Of a stretch of 64,000 nucleotides of DNA, positions 19,782-33,375 are shown in pieces. Below the pieces are notes generated by a model that ran no database searches, was not told the origin of the DNA, and saw only the letters and a program-made list of their open reading frames with translations. The position numbers and the translations under genes were made by a program. Source of the stretch: Thermus caldilimi (GTDB lineage Bacteria; Deinococcota; Deinococci; Deinococcales; Thermaceae); NCBI RefSeq assembly GCF_004684245.1, contig NZ_CP038452.1, positions 1,784,796 through 1,848,795 on the forward strand, written 5' to 3'. Positions within the stretch are counted from its first letter, which is position 1. Each line of letters opens with the position of its first letter.

Positions 19782-20062
19782 CCCTCCTGGGTCTTTCCAG
19801 CCTCTGGCCCAAGCTGGTCCCGAAACCCCAGCCGGTGCGGGTGGAAACCCTGGCGGAGGCCAGCTTTGAGCCCCCAGCCCCTGAGCCCATCAGCTTGAAC
19901 CAAGCCAGCCTCGAGGAGCTCATGAGCCTCCCTGGGGTCGGCCCCGTGCTGGCCCAGAGGATCGTGGAGGGAAGACCCTACGCCCGGGTGGAGGACCTCC
20001 TGAGGGTCAAGGGCATCGGCCCCGCCACCCTGGAACGGCTCAGGCCCTATGTACGGCCCTAG
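19754..20062 (+). CDS. comEA: ComEA DNA-uptake receptor
   Basis: 102 residues from GTG 19754. It has an N-terminal membrane helix (VLLYLLAVALLGLSSLW, residues 2-18), a short linker, and a C-terminal helix-hairpin-helix domain: ISLNQASLEELMSLPGVGPVLAQRIVEGRPYARVEDLLRVKGIGPATLERLRPYV. The paired GVGP and GIGP turns bind double-stranded DNA. In natural transformation ComEA holds incoming DNA in the periplasm and hands it to ComEC, encoded next with a 14-bp overlap. TTG 19745 is an alternative start. Confidence 0.9.
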   Translation: MVLLYLLAVALLGLSSLWPKLVPKPQPVRVETLAEASFEPPAPEPISLNQASLEELMSLPGVGPVLAQRIVEGRPYARVEDLLRVKGIGPATLERLRPYVRP

Positions 20063-22118
20063 GACAGCCTTCCCCAAGCCTCTCCTTTCCACCTGGGGTC
20101 CAGGGGTGGGCCTGGGTCTAGGCGGGCTCTTGGGAGCCTGGGGGCTTTTCCATCCCTGGGCCCTTCTCCTGGCGCCCCTCCTTCTCCCCCTCCTCCGGCT
20201 TCCCCTAGCCCTTGGGCTCTTTTTTGTTCTCCTCCGGGGCCTCCTCTTTCCCATACCGGAACCCCCTTACGGCACCTGCCTCGAGGGCGTCTTCACCATC
20301 CACCAAAGCACCCTCCTCTGGCAGGGGCACAGGCTTTGGGTGCAGCACTACCCGGGCCTGGAGGATGGCCGCTACCGGCTAAGGGGGTACCTGGCCCCAC
20401 CCCAGGGCAAGCGCAATCCCGGGGGCTTTGACCAGCGCACCTGGCTCCTCTCCCGGGGGATAAGGGGGGTGTTTCACGTGGAACGGGCGGAACCCCTGGC
20501 CCCGCTTCCCGACCCTCGGGCTCCCTTCCGTGCCCGCCTCGGACAGGGTCTCTCGCCCCCTGCCCTCGAGGTCCTGGAGGGGCTGGTCCTGGGGGATAAA
20601 AGGGAACTGGAGGACACCTATGCCCAGTTCCAGAGGGCAGGGCTCGCCCATCTCCTGGCCCTTTCAGGCCTCCACGTGGGCTTTTTGGTGGCAAGCCTGG
20701 TTTTCCTTCTCACCCCTTTGAGCCGATGGCGCTACCTCCTGGCCCTCCTGGCCCTTCCCTTTTACCTCTGGCTGGCGGGGCCAAGCCCCTCCTTGGTGCG
20801 GGCCAGCCTCATGGCCGGGTTATCCCTCCTGGGCCTTTTTCTCGGCCTTGGAGCCGCCGGGGTGCTCCAGGCCCTGGGCCTCGCCCTCTTTCTCCAGCTC
20901 CTATGGTGGCCTGCAAGCCTCCTAAGCCTTTCCCTCCAGCTCTCCTACCTGGCGGTTTTGGGGATCGCCCTCCTCCTGCCCGCCCTTCCCCGACCCCAGG
21001 GAGCACGGGGGTACCTGGCCGGAGCCCTTCTCACCAGCCTGGCAGCCCAGGTTCCCCTGGTTCCCCTTCTCCTTCACCGCTTCGGCTTCCTGCCCCTCCT
21101 CTCCCCCCTCAGCAACCTCCTGGCCCTGCCCCTGGCCTCCCTCCTGGTACCCCTGGGATTCCTCAAGCTCTTCCTTGGGGGTCTTCTGGCACCCCTTCTG
21201 GAGCCCTTGGCCCAAGCCCTCCTTCTCCTGGCCCAGGCCGCCAGCCACGGCCCCCTCCTAAGCTGGGGGGAAATCTCCCCTTGGGGTTTCGCCCTTTACT
21301 ACCTTGGGCTTTTCCCCTTGGCCCTGGCCCTGCACCGGCTTCTTCCCTGGCGGAAAGCCCTCCTCCTTGCCAGCCTTCCCCTTCTGATGAGCCTCCTCGC
21401 CGCCTGGCCCAAGCCCCTGGACCTCTTTGCCCTGGACGTGGGCCAGGGGGACGCCCTCTTGGCCCGCATGGGCGGGGCTGAGGTGCTGGTGGACGGGGGT
21501 CGGCCCGAGCAGGGGGAAAAGGTGGTGCGGGCCCTAAGGGCCTTGGGGGTGGAGGCCCTCGAGGTTCTGGTGGCCACCCACCCCGATGCCGACCACCACG
21601 GGGGCCTCCTCAAGGTGGCCGAGCAGGTTCCCATCGGCCTCGCCCTCCTCTCTCCCGCCTTCCCAAAGGAGCACCCCCTGGTCCAGGCCCTGCAAAGCCG
21701 GAAGGTGCCCATCCTCTTCCCCAGAACCGGTACCCACCTTCGCATGGGAAAGGGGAGCCTCGAGGTCCTCTGGCCTCCTGGCCCGCAAGCAGATGACAAC
21801 CAAAGCAGCCTGGTCCTCCTCCTGGACTTCGCCGGGCCCAAGGCCCTCCTTCTGGGGGACGTGCCCAGGGAGGTGGAGCAAAGGCTAAGCCCCCCACGGG
21901 TGATCGTGGTTAAGGTGAGCCACCACGGCTCCCGCACGGGCACGGACGAGGGCCTCCTGGAACGCATCTGGCCCCAAGCGGCCTTGATAAGCGTGGGAAG
22001 GAACCCCCACGGCCACCCCCACCCCGAGGTCCTGGAACTGCTGGCCCGGCGCGGGGTAAAGGTTTTCCGTACGGACCAAAACGGTGCGGTGCGGGTCCTC
22101 TTCGGCTACGCCTGGTAG
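20049..22118 (+). CDS. comEC: ComEC/Rec2 DNA-translocation channel
   Basis: 689 residues. Hydrophobic segments at the N terminus are followed by a soluble OB-like domain (about 70-180), then the Competence domain of many transmembrane helices beginning ALEVLEGLVLGDKRELEDTYAQFQRAGLAHLLALSGLHVGFL. The C-terminal metallo-beta-lactamase domain begins LDLFALDVGQGDALLARMGGAEVLVDGG and carries VLVATHPDADHHGG (about residue 509) and VSHHGSRTGTDEGLLERI. ComEC carries single-stranded DNA into the cytoplasm; Thermus is naturally competent. It converges on and overlaps parB by 13 bp. A parS-like site lies inside at 20470. Confidence 0.96.
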   Translation: MYGPRTAFPKPLLSTWGPGVGLGLGGLLGAWGLFHPWALLLAPLLLPLLRLPLALGLFFVLLRGLLFPIPEPPYGTCLEGVFTIHQSTLLWQGHRLWVQHYPGLEDGRYRLRGYLAPPQGKRNPGGFDQRTWLLSRGIRGVFHVERAEPLAPLPDPRAPFRARLGQGLSPPALEVLEGLVLGDKRELEDTYAQFQRAGLAHLLALSGLHVGFLVASLVFLLTPLSRWRYLLALLALPFYLWLAGPSPSLVRASLMAGLSLLGLFLGLGAAGVLQALGLALFLQLLWWPASLLSLSLQLSYLAVLGIALLLPALPRPQGARGYLAGALLTSLAAQVPLVPLLLHRFGFLPLLSPLSNLLALPLASLLVPLGFLKLFLGGLLAPLLEPLAQALLLLAQAASHGPLLSWGEISPWGFALYYLGLFPLALALHRLLPWRKALLLASLPLLMSLLAAWPKPLDLFALDVGQGDALLARMGGAEVLVDGGRPEQGEKVVRALRALGVEALEVLVATHPDADHHGGLLKVAEQVPIGLALLSPAFPKEHPLVQALQSRKVPILFPRTGTHLRMGKGSLEVLWPPGPQADDNQSSLVLLLDFAGPKALLLGDVPREVEQRLSPPRVIVVKVSHHGSRTGTDEGLLERIWPQAALISVGRNPHGHPHPEVLELLARRGVKVFRTDQNGAVRVLFGYAW
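20470..20485. promoter_or_regulatory. parS-like site inside comEC (weak)
   Basis: TGTTTCACGTGGAACG differs from the bacterial consensus TGTTTCACGTGAAACA at two positions. It lies 1.6 kb from parB. Confidence 0.5.
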
Positions 22119-22901
22119 CCCAGCCGCTCCAAAAGGGCCTCCAGCTCCTCCAGGGAGCGGTAGTGGATGACCACCTTCCCCCTCCTTCCCCCCACCACCC
22201 TCACCGGCAGGCCCAGGTGCCGGGAGAGCTCCAGGGAAAGGGGGGAAGGTTCCTGGGTTTTGCGCTCCCGTTCCCGCACCAAACGCTCCCGCAAAGCCTC
22301 CGCCTGGCGCACGGAAAGCCCTTTTTCCAGGATCTCCCTCAGGCCCCAAAGCCGGTCCTCGGGCTCCAGCATCAAGAGGGCCCGGGCGTGGCCGGCGCTG
22401 ATGCGCCCCTCGTCCAGGGCCTCCAAAACCTCCGCGGGAAGCTGCAAGAGCCTTAGGGCGTTGGCCACGGTGGAGCGGGCCTTGCCCACTCGCTTGGCCA
22501 CCTCCTCCTGGGTAAGGCCCAAACCCAACAGGGCCTGGTAGCCCCGGGCTTCCTCCAACGGGGTGAGGTCCTCCCGCTGAAGGTTCTCCACCAAGGCCAT
22601 CTCCATGGCCTCCTGGTCCGTGAGGTCGCGGATTATGGCGGGAACCTCCTTTAACCCTGCCATCTCCGCGGCCCTCAGGCGCCTCTCTCCGGCCACCAGC
22701 TCGTACCCCTCCCCCTTGGGACGCACCACCAGGGGTTGAAGCAGGCCTTTCTCCCGGATGGAAGCGGCAAGCTCCTCCAGGCCCTCCTGGGAGAACCTCC
22801 GGCGGGGCTGGTGGGGGTTGGGCCGGATGGCGGACAGGGGAAGCCGGACCACCCCTCCGCCGCCCTTGGGCAGGAGGGCCTCGAGGCCCCTCCCTAAACC
22901 G

Positions 22902-22918
<17 letters not shown>
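22106..22918 (-). CDS. parB: Chromosome-partitioning protein ParB/Spo0J
   Basis: 270 residues. The CTPase/ParB domain holds [22 protein letters not shown] and [16 protein letters not shown] (GERR motif) plus [14 protein letters not shown]. The helix-turn-helix region [27 protein letters not shown] reads parS, followed by [10 protein letters not shown]. The C-terminal dimerisation domain ends with [18 protein letters not shown]. It binds parS near the origin and spreads, working with ParA. The start lies within parA (17-bp overlap). Length agrees with the Thermus thermophilus Spo0J. Confidence 0.97.
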
Positions 22919-24412
<1,494 letters not shown>

Positions 24413-26206
24413 TCACCGGGAAAGCACCCTGAGGTGCACCAACAGGGCCGTGAGGTCCGAGTCCCGTATCCCGGGGACCCGGGCGGCCTCCGCCACGGTG
24501 CGGGGCCTCACCCGGGAAAGCTTTTCCACCGCCTCCCGGGAAAGGCCGGGGACCCGGGGGAACTCCAAACCCTCGGGTATGCGAAAGGCCTCCAAGTCCC
24601 TCAGCTTTTCCCGCAGCCGCTCCTGCCGCTCGATGTACCCTGCGTACTTGGCCCGCACCTCCACCTGGTAGGCCTCCTCGGGGCTCAAGGGAACGGGTGG
24701 GGGAAAGCGTTCTACCAGGGCCACATAGGTGTTTTCCGGACGCCTCAGCCACACCAGGCCGCTCACCCCCTCCACCCGCAGGGCCTCGAGGCGCCTCAGT
24801 TCCGCCTCCACTCGGCGGTACTTCTCCCTCACCGCCTCCAGGTCCTCCCTGGGCCTCAGGCCCCACTCCACCGCCAGGGGAGTGAGGCGCTCGTCGGCGT
24901 TGTCCGCCCGGCAGAGGAGGCGGAGCTCCACCCTCGAGGTCATCATGCGGTAGGGCTCGTCCGTGCCCCGGCCCACCAGGTCGTCCACCAGAACCCCGAT
25001 GTAGCCGCTTTCCCGGGGGAGATGCACCTCGGGCAAGCCCAGGGCGTACCGGGCAGCGTTCAGCCCCGCTAGGAGCCCCTGGGCCGCGGCTTCCTCGTAC
25101 CCGGAGGTGCCGTTCACCTGCCCGGCAGCGAACAATCCAGGGAGGAAGCGGGACTGGAGCCCCCGGGTGAGCTCGGTGGGGTCCAGGCTGTCGTACTCCA
25201 CCGCGTAGGCGTAGCGCTGGATCACTGCCCGCTCAAAGCCGGGGAGGCTTCGCACCATCTCCTCCTGGAGTTCTGGGGGAAGGCTTGAGGAAAACCCCTG
25301 CAGGTAGACCTCGCTGGTGGAAAGCCCATCGGGCTCCACGAAGAGCAGGTGGCTTTCCTTGTCGGCGAAGCGGACCACCTTGTCCTCGATGGAGGGACAG
25401 TAGCGGGGACCGATGCCCACAATATCCCCCGCATAGAGGGGAGACAGGTGCAGGTTCTCCAGAATCAGGCGGTGGGTGCGGGACGTGGTCCGGGTCTGCC
25501 AGGTGGGGAGCCGGGCGGCGTAGGGACCCGGGTTTCCCGTGAAACTCCCCGGGGGCACCTCGGGGGGCACCACCTCCAAGGCCCCGAAGTCCACCGAGTC
25601 CGCCCGGATGCGGGGTGGAGTGCCGGTCTTGAAGCGCCGCAAGGTGTGGCCAACGGCCTCGAGGCTCCGGGAAAGGAACCGGGCCGGGGGCTCCCCCTGC
25701 CGCCCCGCAGGCCGGGAACGCCTTCCGTACCAGACCACCCCCGAGAGGAAGGTGCCCCCGGCCACCACCACCGCCTTGGCGGGAATCCCCCGGCCGTCCA
25801 CAATGCGCACCTCAAGGAGCCTCTCCCCTTCCACCCAGAGGCTTGCCACCTCCCCCCGCACCACCTCGATGGGCCTTTCCGCCAGGATCTCCTGCGCCTT
25901 CAGGGCGTAGAGGTCCCGGTCCACCTGCACCCGGAGGCTTTGCACCGCCGGGCCCTTGGAGCGGTTCAGCACCCGGGTGTGGATGGCCGCCTGGTCCGCC
26001 GCCCGGCCCATGAGCCCCCCTAGGGCGGTGAGCTCCGCCACCAGCTGGCTTTTGCCGGGCCCGCCCACCGCCGGGTTACAGGGCATCATGCCAATGCGCT
26101 CGGGGTTGACGGTAACCAAGGCCACCCGCACCCCAAGCGCCGAAGCCGCCCAGGCCGCCTCCAAGCCCGCATGCCCACCGCCCACCACCACCACGTCGTA
26201 GCCCAT
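24413..26206 (-). CDS. mnmG: tRNA U34 5-carboxymethylaminomethyl modification enzyme MnmG
   Basis: 597 residues from ATG 26206. FAD-binding motif [17 protein letters not shown] at the N terminus, then [26 protein letters not shown] with the conserved Cys, [38 protein letters not shown], and [24 protein letters not shown]. With MnmE it makes cmnm5U at the wobble base of certain tRNAs. A GGAGGG ribosome site precedes the ATG; the extension to 26431 runs into dnaA antisense and is rejected. Heads the operon mnmG-rsmG-parA-parB, divergent from dnaA by 64 bp. A parS-like site lies inside. Confidence 0.97.
   Translation of the reverse strand: MGYDVVVVGGGHAGLEAAWAASALGVRVALVTVNPERIGMMPCNPAVGGPGKSQLVAELTALGGLMGRAADQAAIHTRVLNRSKGPAVQSLRVQVDRDLYALKAQEILAERPIEVVRGEVASLWVEGERLLEVRIVDGRGIPAKAVVVAGGTFLSGVVWYGRRSRPAGRQGEPPARFLSRSLEAVGHTLRRFKTGTPPRIRADSVDFGALEVVPPEVPPGSFTGNPGPYAARLPTWQTRTTSRTHRLILENLHLSPLYAGDIVGIGPRYCPSIEDKVVRFADKESHLLFVEPDGLSTSEVYLQGFSSSLPPELQEEMVRSLPGFERAVIQRYAYAVEYDSLDPTELTRGLQSRFLPGLFAAGQVNGTSGYEEAAAQGLLAGLNAARYALGLPEVHLPRESGYIGVLVDDLVGRGTDEPYRMMTSRVELRLLCRADNADERLTPLAVEWGLRPREDLEAVREKYRRVEAELRRLEALRVEGVSGLVWLRRPENTYVALVERFPPPVPLSPEEAYQVEVRAKYAGYIERQERLREKLRDLEAFRIPEGLEFPRVPGLSREAVEKLSRVRPRTVAEAARVPGIRDSDLTALLVHLRVLSR
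25531..25546. promoter_or_regulatory. parS-like site inside mnmG
   Basis: GGTTTCCCGTGAAACT: the 14-bp core GTTTCCCGTGAAAC is identical to the core of the 24389 site; only the two outermost bases differ. It lies about 2 kb from oriC. Confidence 0.7.
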
Positions 26207-26270
26207 CCCACCCTCCACTTTACCGAAGGCCTTGGCGTAGAATGTTCCTCCGGAAACGCGGGGGGTAGCC

Positions 26271-27584
26271 TTGACCCACGAGGCCGTCTGGCAACACATC
26301 CTGGAACACATCCGCCGCAACATCACCGAGGTGGAGTTCCACACCTGGTTCGAGCGCATCCGCCCCTTGGGCATCCAGGATGGGGTACTCCAGCTGGCGG
26401 TGCCCACCTCCTTCGCCCTGGACTGGATCAAACGCCACTACGCCGAGCTGATCCAGGAGGCCTTGGGCCTCCTGGGGGCCCAGCCTCCCCGGTTTGAGCT
26501 CAAGGTGGTCCCCAGCGTGGCCGTCCAGGAGGATATCTTCCACACTCCTGCCCCTTCCGAAGCCACCAAGCCCAACCTCAACCCCAAGTACACCTTTGAA
26601 AACTTCGTGGTGGGGCCCAACAACTCCATGGCCCACGCGGCGGCAGTGGCGGTGGCCGAGTCCCCTGGAAGGGCCTACAACCCCCTTTTCATCTATGGGG
26701 GCGTGGGCCTGGGTAAGACCCACCTCATGCACGCCGTGGGCCACTCCGTGGCCAAGCGTTTCCCCCACCTGAAGATCGAGTATGTGTCCACGGAAACCTT
26801 CACCAACGAGCTCATCAACGCCATCCGCGAGGACCGGATGACGGAGTTTCGGGAGCGCTACCGGTCCGTGGACCTCCTCCTGGTGGACGACATCCAGTTC
26901 ATCGCCGGCAAGGAGCGCACCCAGGAGGAGTTCTTCCACACCTTCAACGCCCTCTACGAGGCCCACAAGCAGATCATCCTCTCCTCCGACCGGCCCCCCA
27001 AGGACATCCTGACCCTCGAGGCCCGCCTCCGCAGCCGCTTTGAGTGGGGCCTCATCACCGACATCCAACCTCCCGACCTGGAAACCCGCATCGCCATCCT
27101 CAAGATGAACGCCGAGCAACGGGGTCTCAGGATCAGCGAGGAGGTGCTGGAGTACATCGCCCGGCAGGTGACCTCCAACATCCGCGAGCTAGAGGGTGCC
27201 CTGATGCGCACCATCGCCTACGCTTCCTTAAACGGGGTGGAACTCACTCGCACCGTGGCCGCCAAGGCGCTTTCCGACATCTTCGCCTCCAAGGAAGTGG
27301 AGGTGGATCCCCACGAGATCGTGCGCAAGGTGGCGGAGTACTTCGCCCTGCGCCCGGAGGATCTGGTGGGGGGTGGCCGACGCAAGGAGGTGGTTTTACC
27401 CCGCCAGATCGCCATGTTCCTGGTACGGGAACTCACCCGCTCCTCCCTCCCGGAAATCGGCCAGCTCTTCGGAGGACGGGACCATACCACCGTCCTCTAC
27501 GCCATCCAAAAGGTTCAGGAGCTTTCAGAAAGCGACCGTGAGGTGCAGAAGCTGCTCCGCAGCCTGAAAGAGGCCCTGTCATGA
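26271..27584 (+). CDS. dnaA: Chromosomal replication initiator DnaA
   Basis: 437 residues from a TTG start, as expected for Thermus DnaA (436). Domain I (1-80, [21 protein letters not shown]), a short linker, then the AAA+ domain with Walker A GGVGLGKT (143-150) and Walker [26 protein letters not shown]. Box VII region follows. Domain IV at the C terminus carries the helix-turn-helix and signature [14 protein letters not shown]. It binds the 13 boxes directly downstream and opens the origin. A possible -10 TAGAAT (26238-26243) lies in the 64-bp gap to mnmG, without a clear -35. Confidence 0.98.
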   Translation: MTHEAVWQHILEHIRRNITEVEFHTWFERIRPLGIQDGVLQLAVPTSFALDWIKRHYAELIQEALGLLGAQPPRFELKVVPSVAVQEDIFHTPAPSEATKPNLNPKYTFENFVVGPNNSMAHAAAVAVAESPGRAYNPLFIYGGVGLGKTHLMHAVGHSVAKRFPHLKIEYVSTETFTNELINAIREDRMTEFRERYRSVDLLLVDDIQFIAGKERTQEEFFHTFNALYEAHKQIILSSDRPPKDILTLEARLRSRFEWGLITDIQPPDLETRIAILKMNAEQRGLRISEEVLEYIARQVTSNIRELEGALMRTIAYASLNGVELTRTVAAKALSDIFASKEVEVDPHEIVRKVAEYFALRPEDLVGGGRRKEVVLPRQIAMFLVRELTRSSLPEIGQLFGGRDHTTVLYAIQKVQELSESDREVQKLLRSLKEALS

Positions 27585-27885
27585 TCCCTGTGGATAACCT
27601 GTGGATAACCCTGTGGATAACCCTGGTTTTCCTGTGGATAACCTTGTGGACAAACTGTGGAAAACCAATCCCCCTTCGGAGCCTGTGGATAACTGGTCAG
27701 TTATCCACATCTTATCCACAACCCGAGGCCAGTTATCCACAAGGGTTTTCCACAAGCCTTTTTCGCTCCCATACGGCATTTTCTACCCCTTATCCACATA
27801 TCCACAGCCTCTATTACTACGACTACTATTCTTTTAAGATCTTTAAGAAACCCATAGTAGAAGCAGTAGAGAGGAGGCAAACCCC
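27585..27885. other. oriC: Replication origin oriC
   Basis: The dnaA-dnaN gap holds 13 DnaA boxes. Seven point forward: TGTGGATAA at 27589, 27600, 27612, 27633 and 27684, TGTGGACAA at 27645, TGTGGAAAA at 27656. Six point backward: TTATCCACA at 27701, 27712, 27733 and 27790, TTTTCCACA at 27746, ATATCCACA at 27798. The forward boxes are all on the left and the reverse boxes all on the right, converging at about 27697. Spacing of the first three is 11-12 bp. An AT-rich stretch (27807-27870) follows. The Thermus thermophilus origin is also reported to have 13 boxes and an AT-rich region before dnaN. Confidence 0.97.
27811..27870. other. Duplex-unwinding region with DnaA-trio-like element
   Basis: Right after the last DnaA box (27798-27806) and a GCCT spacer, the bottom strand read 3' to 5' from left to right gives GAT AAT GAT GCT GAT GAT (27811-27828). 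This is the layout of the DnaA-trio described for Bacillus: box, GC spacer, then 3'-GAT triplets running away from the box. A run of A/T follows (TTCTTTTAAGATCTTTAAGAAA). The dnaN ribosome site GAGGAGG is at its right edge. Confidence 0.72.
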
Positions 27886-29043
27886 GTGAAGGTGAAAGTT
27901 CCAAAAACCCTGCTCACCGAACATGTGGCCTTGCTGGAACGGGTCATCCCCACGCGAAGCTCCAATCCCCTTTTCACCTACTTGGGCTTGGCCCTTACGC
28001 CAGATGCCCTGGTGCTGTTCGGAACCAACGGCGAGGTGGACCTGGAAGTGCGCCTGGAACTTCCCACGGAGGGAGAGGGGCGTTTTTTGGTTCCCGCCCA
28101 GCCTTTCTTCCAGCTGGTGCGCAGTCTTCCCGGGGATCAGGTAGAGCTGGACTTCGGTGCGGAGCTTTCCCTCTCCTCGGGTTCCTTCAGTACCCGGCTG
28201 AGCCTTGCCCCCGACGAAGGCTACCCGGAGCTTTTCTTCCCCAGCCTGGAAGGCCCCGCAGAGCCCTATCCCCTCCAGACCCTTTTGCCGGTGGAGGAGC
28301 TTCTTAAGGCGCTATCCCACGTGCGCTATGCGGCCAGCAACGAGGAGTACCGGGCGATTTTCCGGGGCGTCCAGCTGGAGTTTTCCGAAGGCGGACTTCG
28401 CTCCGTGGCCTCCGACGGGTATCGCCTGGCCCTTTACAGGCTTGCCAAGCCCCAACCCTTTGCCAAGAAGGTGGTGGTGCCTGCCCGCAGTGTGGACGAG
28501 ATGGTGAGGGTTCTGAAGGGTATGGGCGAGGGGGAGGTGGCCCTGGCCCTGGGCCCGGGGGTTCTAGGCCTCGCCACCAGCGGTTCCCAAGGCCCTGCCG
28601 CCACCGGCAAGGGACAGCTGCGTATGGCTGTCCGGCTTATGGAAGGGGAGTTCCCGGACTATGAGCGGGTGATCCCCAAGGAGTTCCCCCTGAAGGCGGC
28701 CTTCGAGGTGGAGGCCTTCCGCGAGGCCCTCCGCCGGGTGAGCGTCCTCTCTGACCGGCAAAACCATCGGGTGGATCTTCTTTTTGAGGAGGAGCGGGTG
28801 TTGCTCTCCGCTGAGGGGGATTACGGCAAGGGGCAGGAGGAGGTTCCCGTGCACCTCGAGGGCATGCCCCTGGCGGTGGCCTACAACGCCCGCTATCTTT
28901 TGGAGGCCCTTTCCCCCCTTTCCGGCCTGGCGGTGTTGTTGCTTTCCGGGCCCACCAGCCCTAGCCTGGTGCGCCCAGGGGGGGCTTCCCCAGTGGAGGC
29001 GGCGGAGGGGTACCAGGCGGTGGTGGTGCCCCTCCGGGTGTAA
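27886..29043 (+). CDS. dnaN: DNA polymerase III sliding clamp (beta subunit)
   Basis: 385 residues from a GTG start with ribosome site GAGGAGG. Three topologically similar domains as in beta clamps; recognisable stretches are FGTNGEVDLEVRLELP, VRYAASNEEYRAIFRGVQLEF, VASDGYRLALYRL, LMEGEFPDYERVIP, SVLSDRQNHRVDLL and the end VVPLRV. The dimeric ring encircles DNA and tethers the replicative polymerase. It directly follows oriC, so its promoter lies within the AT-rich part of the origin. Closely matches the 375-residue Thermus thermophilus clamp. Confidence 0.97.
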   Translation: MKVKVPKTLLTEHVALLERVIPTRSSNPLFTYLGLALTPDALVLFGTNGEVDLEVRLELPTEGEGRFLVPAQPFFQLVRSLPGDQVELDFGAELSLSSGSFSTRLSLAPDEGYPELFFPSLEGPAEPYPLQTLLPVEELLKALSHVRYAASNEEYRAIFRGVQLEFSEGGLRSVASDGYRLALYRLAKPQPFAKKVVVPARSVDEMVRVLKGMGEGEVALALGPGVLGLATSGSQGPAATGKGQLRMAVRLMEGEFPDYERVIPKEFPLKAAFEVEAFREALRRVSVLSDRQNHRVDLLFEEERVLLSAEGDYGKGQEEVPVHLEGMPLAVAYNARYLLEALSPLSGLAVLLLSGPTSPSLVRPGGASPVEAAEGYQAVVVPLRV

Positions 29044-31777
<2,734 letters not shown>

Positions 31778-31782
31778 TACCG

Positions 31783-31808
31783 CCCCACGCGGACAAAGTC
31801 CGCGGGGG
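31783..31808 (+). terminator. Hairpin after pyk
   Basis: CGCGGAC (31788-31794), loop AAA, GTCCGCG (31798-31804), extended by CCCC (31783-31786) and GGGG (31805-31808) with one bulged A. No T-tract follows. It separates the convergent pyk and glycosidase-like genes. Confidence 0.6.
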
Positions 31809-31864
31809 CCCGGGAAAATCTGTACTCGCTTTCCCCGTGGGCTTGGCCCTGGTATGGACGCCCT

Positions 31865-33334
31865 TCAGGGCAGGTAGAGGGCCAGGGCGCTCACCACGGG
31901 TCTAGGGGAGCCCTGGTAGGGGTTGCGGAGCTGGCCCCGGACCCAGAGCTGGGCCGAACCCCCTCCGTCCATGCGGAGGGCGTTCCAGGCCCCCAAGGAG
32001 AGGAGGGCCCGGGCCAGGACCCCGGGGGTGGTGGGCTCGGAAACCAAAAGCCAAAGCCTCCCTTCCCGGGTCCAGGCCACCGCCGCCTGGGGGGCCACCG
32101 CCTGCAGGGGCCTTGGGTCCTTGAAGTTCTCCTGGGCTGGGTCGAAGGCGTACTGGCCCTCCCGCACCAAAAGGGGCCCCCCCTCCAGGGCGTAGGTGAA
32201 GGGCGGGTCCAGGCGGCCGTATAGGCTTAGGGGATCCCCCGGTCCCAAGGGAAAAGGGGGGGCTCCCTTGGGAAAGGTAAGGGCCCAGGCTCCGGCGGGA
32301 AGCTCTTGGGGAGCGGGGAGGATGGCCTGGACTTTGTCCTCCCTTACCAGGGCCACCTCCTCCCCCTCCTTTCCCACGGGTCCAGGGACGGTGTGGGCGG
32401 TGTAGCGGGCCCGGGAGGCGTTAATTCCCACCCGCACCCGTTCGCCCCGCGGTCCCTGGACCACTGCTTCAAATCTGGGAAAACCCATAAATAAACTGAA
32501 GCCATCCCATATAAGTGCCACCCGGCCAAAGGGATAGGAGACCGTGACCCCGTCCTGGACCCAGAGGCCAATGGGGGTGGCGCTTTTGGGGTCAAAATAG
32601 CCCCCGTTTAGCACCGCCAGGGCGTTTGGGGCCAGGTCCTTGGGCAGAGCCCTCATCCCAGGCCGGCCCACGGGGACGAGTTTTCCCCGTTCTGCCTCCA
32701 CCAGGTAGAGCCTAAGGGGCTCTGGGGTAAAGGCCCAGACCTCCCGGTAGCGGACTCCTGGGGCCAGGGGTTCCTCCACCTCGGCCTCGAGGGCATAGAG
32801 ATCCAGGACCAGGCGCGCGGGATCCTTCAGGGGAAAGAGGCGGTAGCGAAGAAGCTTTCTCGGAAAGCTCAGGGTGAGCTCTGTGCCCCCTGGCAAAAAG
32901 CGCACCCTGGCCTCCATGCCCTTGGGCCAAGGAACCTGGGTTATACCCGGGGCCAGGTAAGGGAGAAGAAGGGAAAGGGTTCCTGAAGACTGGCCCTCCG
33001 AGGGGGGCTTGGGTGCAGGTTCGGGCCCAGGGAGGTCCAGTACCAGGCGGAGGGCTCGTCCCTGGGTGCCGTGGCGTACCCCGGCCTCCGGGGTGCGAAA
33101 GTATCCCAGGGCCTTCAGGGCCTCGAGGGACATTCTTTCCCTATCGGGTGGGGGAAGAGCGGGGTCCAAAGGTTCCGCCCAGCCCACCCCCGGCACGTAG
33201 ACGAAGCGCACCGCCTCCCCCTCGTAAATCCAGGCCCCGGCCTCCTCCCGAAAGGAAAGGCCAAAGGTGCTGGCGGGAAGCAGGGTCTGGGCCAGGGAGC
33301 AGGAGAAGAAAAGGAGGAGGGCTAGGAACCTCAT
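31865..33334 (-). CDS. Secreted phosphodiester-glycosidase (NAGPA) domain protein
   Basis: 489 residues with a signal peptide (MRFLALLLFFSCSLAQT, cleavage near 16). The N-terminal half contains a beta-rich region ending near residue 200 (RLVLDLYALEAE, an AMIN-like pattern). The C-terminal domain has NAGPA/phosphodiester glycosidase motifs: ALAVLNGGYFDPKSATPIGLWVQDG, INASRARYTAHT, and ALRMDGGGSAQLWVRGQ. Bacterial homologues act on or near exopolysaccharide and cell-wall phosphodiesters; the substrate here is unknown. It is convergent with pyk. Confidence 0.85.
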   Translation of the reverse strand: MRFLALLLFFSCSLAQTLLPASTFGLSFREEAGAWIYEGEAVRFVYVPGVGWAEPLDPALPPPDRERMSLEALKALGYFRTPEAGVRHGTQGRALRLVLDLPGPEPAPKPPSEGQSSGTLSLLLPYLAPGITQVPWPKGMEARVRFLPGGTELTLSFPRKLLRYRLFPLKDPARLVLDLYALEAEVEEPLAPGVRYREVWAFTPEPLRLYLVEAERGKLVPVGRPGMRALPKDLAPNALAVLNGGYFDPKSATPIGLWVQDGVTVSYPFGRVALIWDGFSLFMGFPRFEAVVQGPRGERVRVGINASRARYTAHTVPGPVGKEGEEVALVREDKVQAILPAPQELPAGAWALTFPKGAPPFPLGPGDPLSLYGRLDPPFTYALEGGPLLVREGQYAFDPAQENFKDPRPLQAVAPQAAVAWTREGRLWLLVSEPTTPGVLARALLSLGAWNALRMDGGGSAQLWVRGQLRNPYQGSPRPVVSALALYLP

Positions 33335-33375
33335 CCCTTTATGGCAGCAGATGGCGGTGAGAAAGCGCTTAGAGT

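Noticed and set aside
24413-24866. Long open frames antisense to real genes (for example inside mnmG, comEC, pheT, dxs)
   Set aside because: High GC content keeps several frames open. They have biased Arg/Pro/Gly composition, no start signals and no recognisable domains, and each lies across a well-supported gene.
27589-27806. Repeated TGTGGATAA units as a CRISPR array or satellite
   Set aside because: Unit length 9, spacing irregular, both orientations, and located between dnaA and dnaN: these are DnaA boxes.
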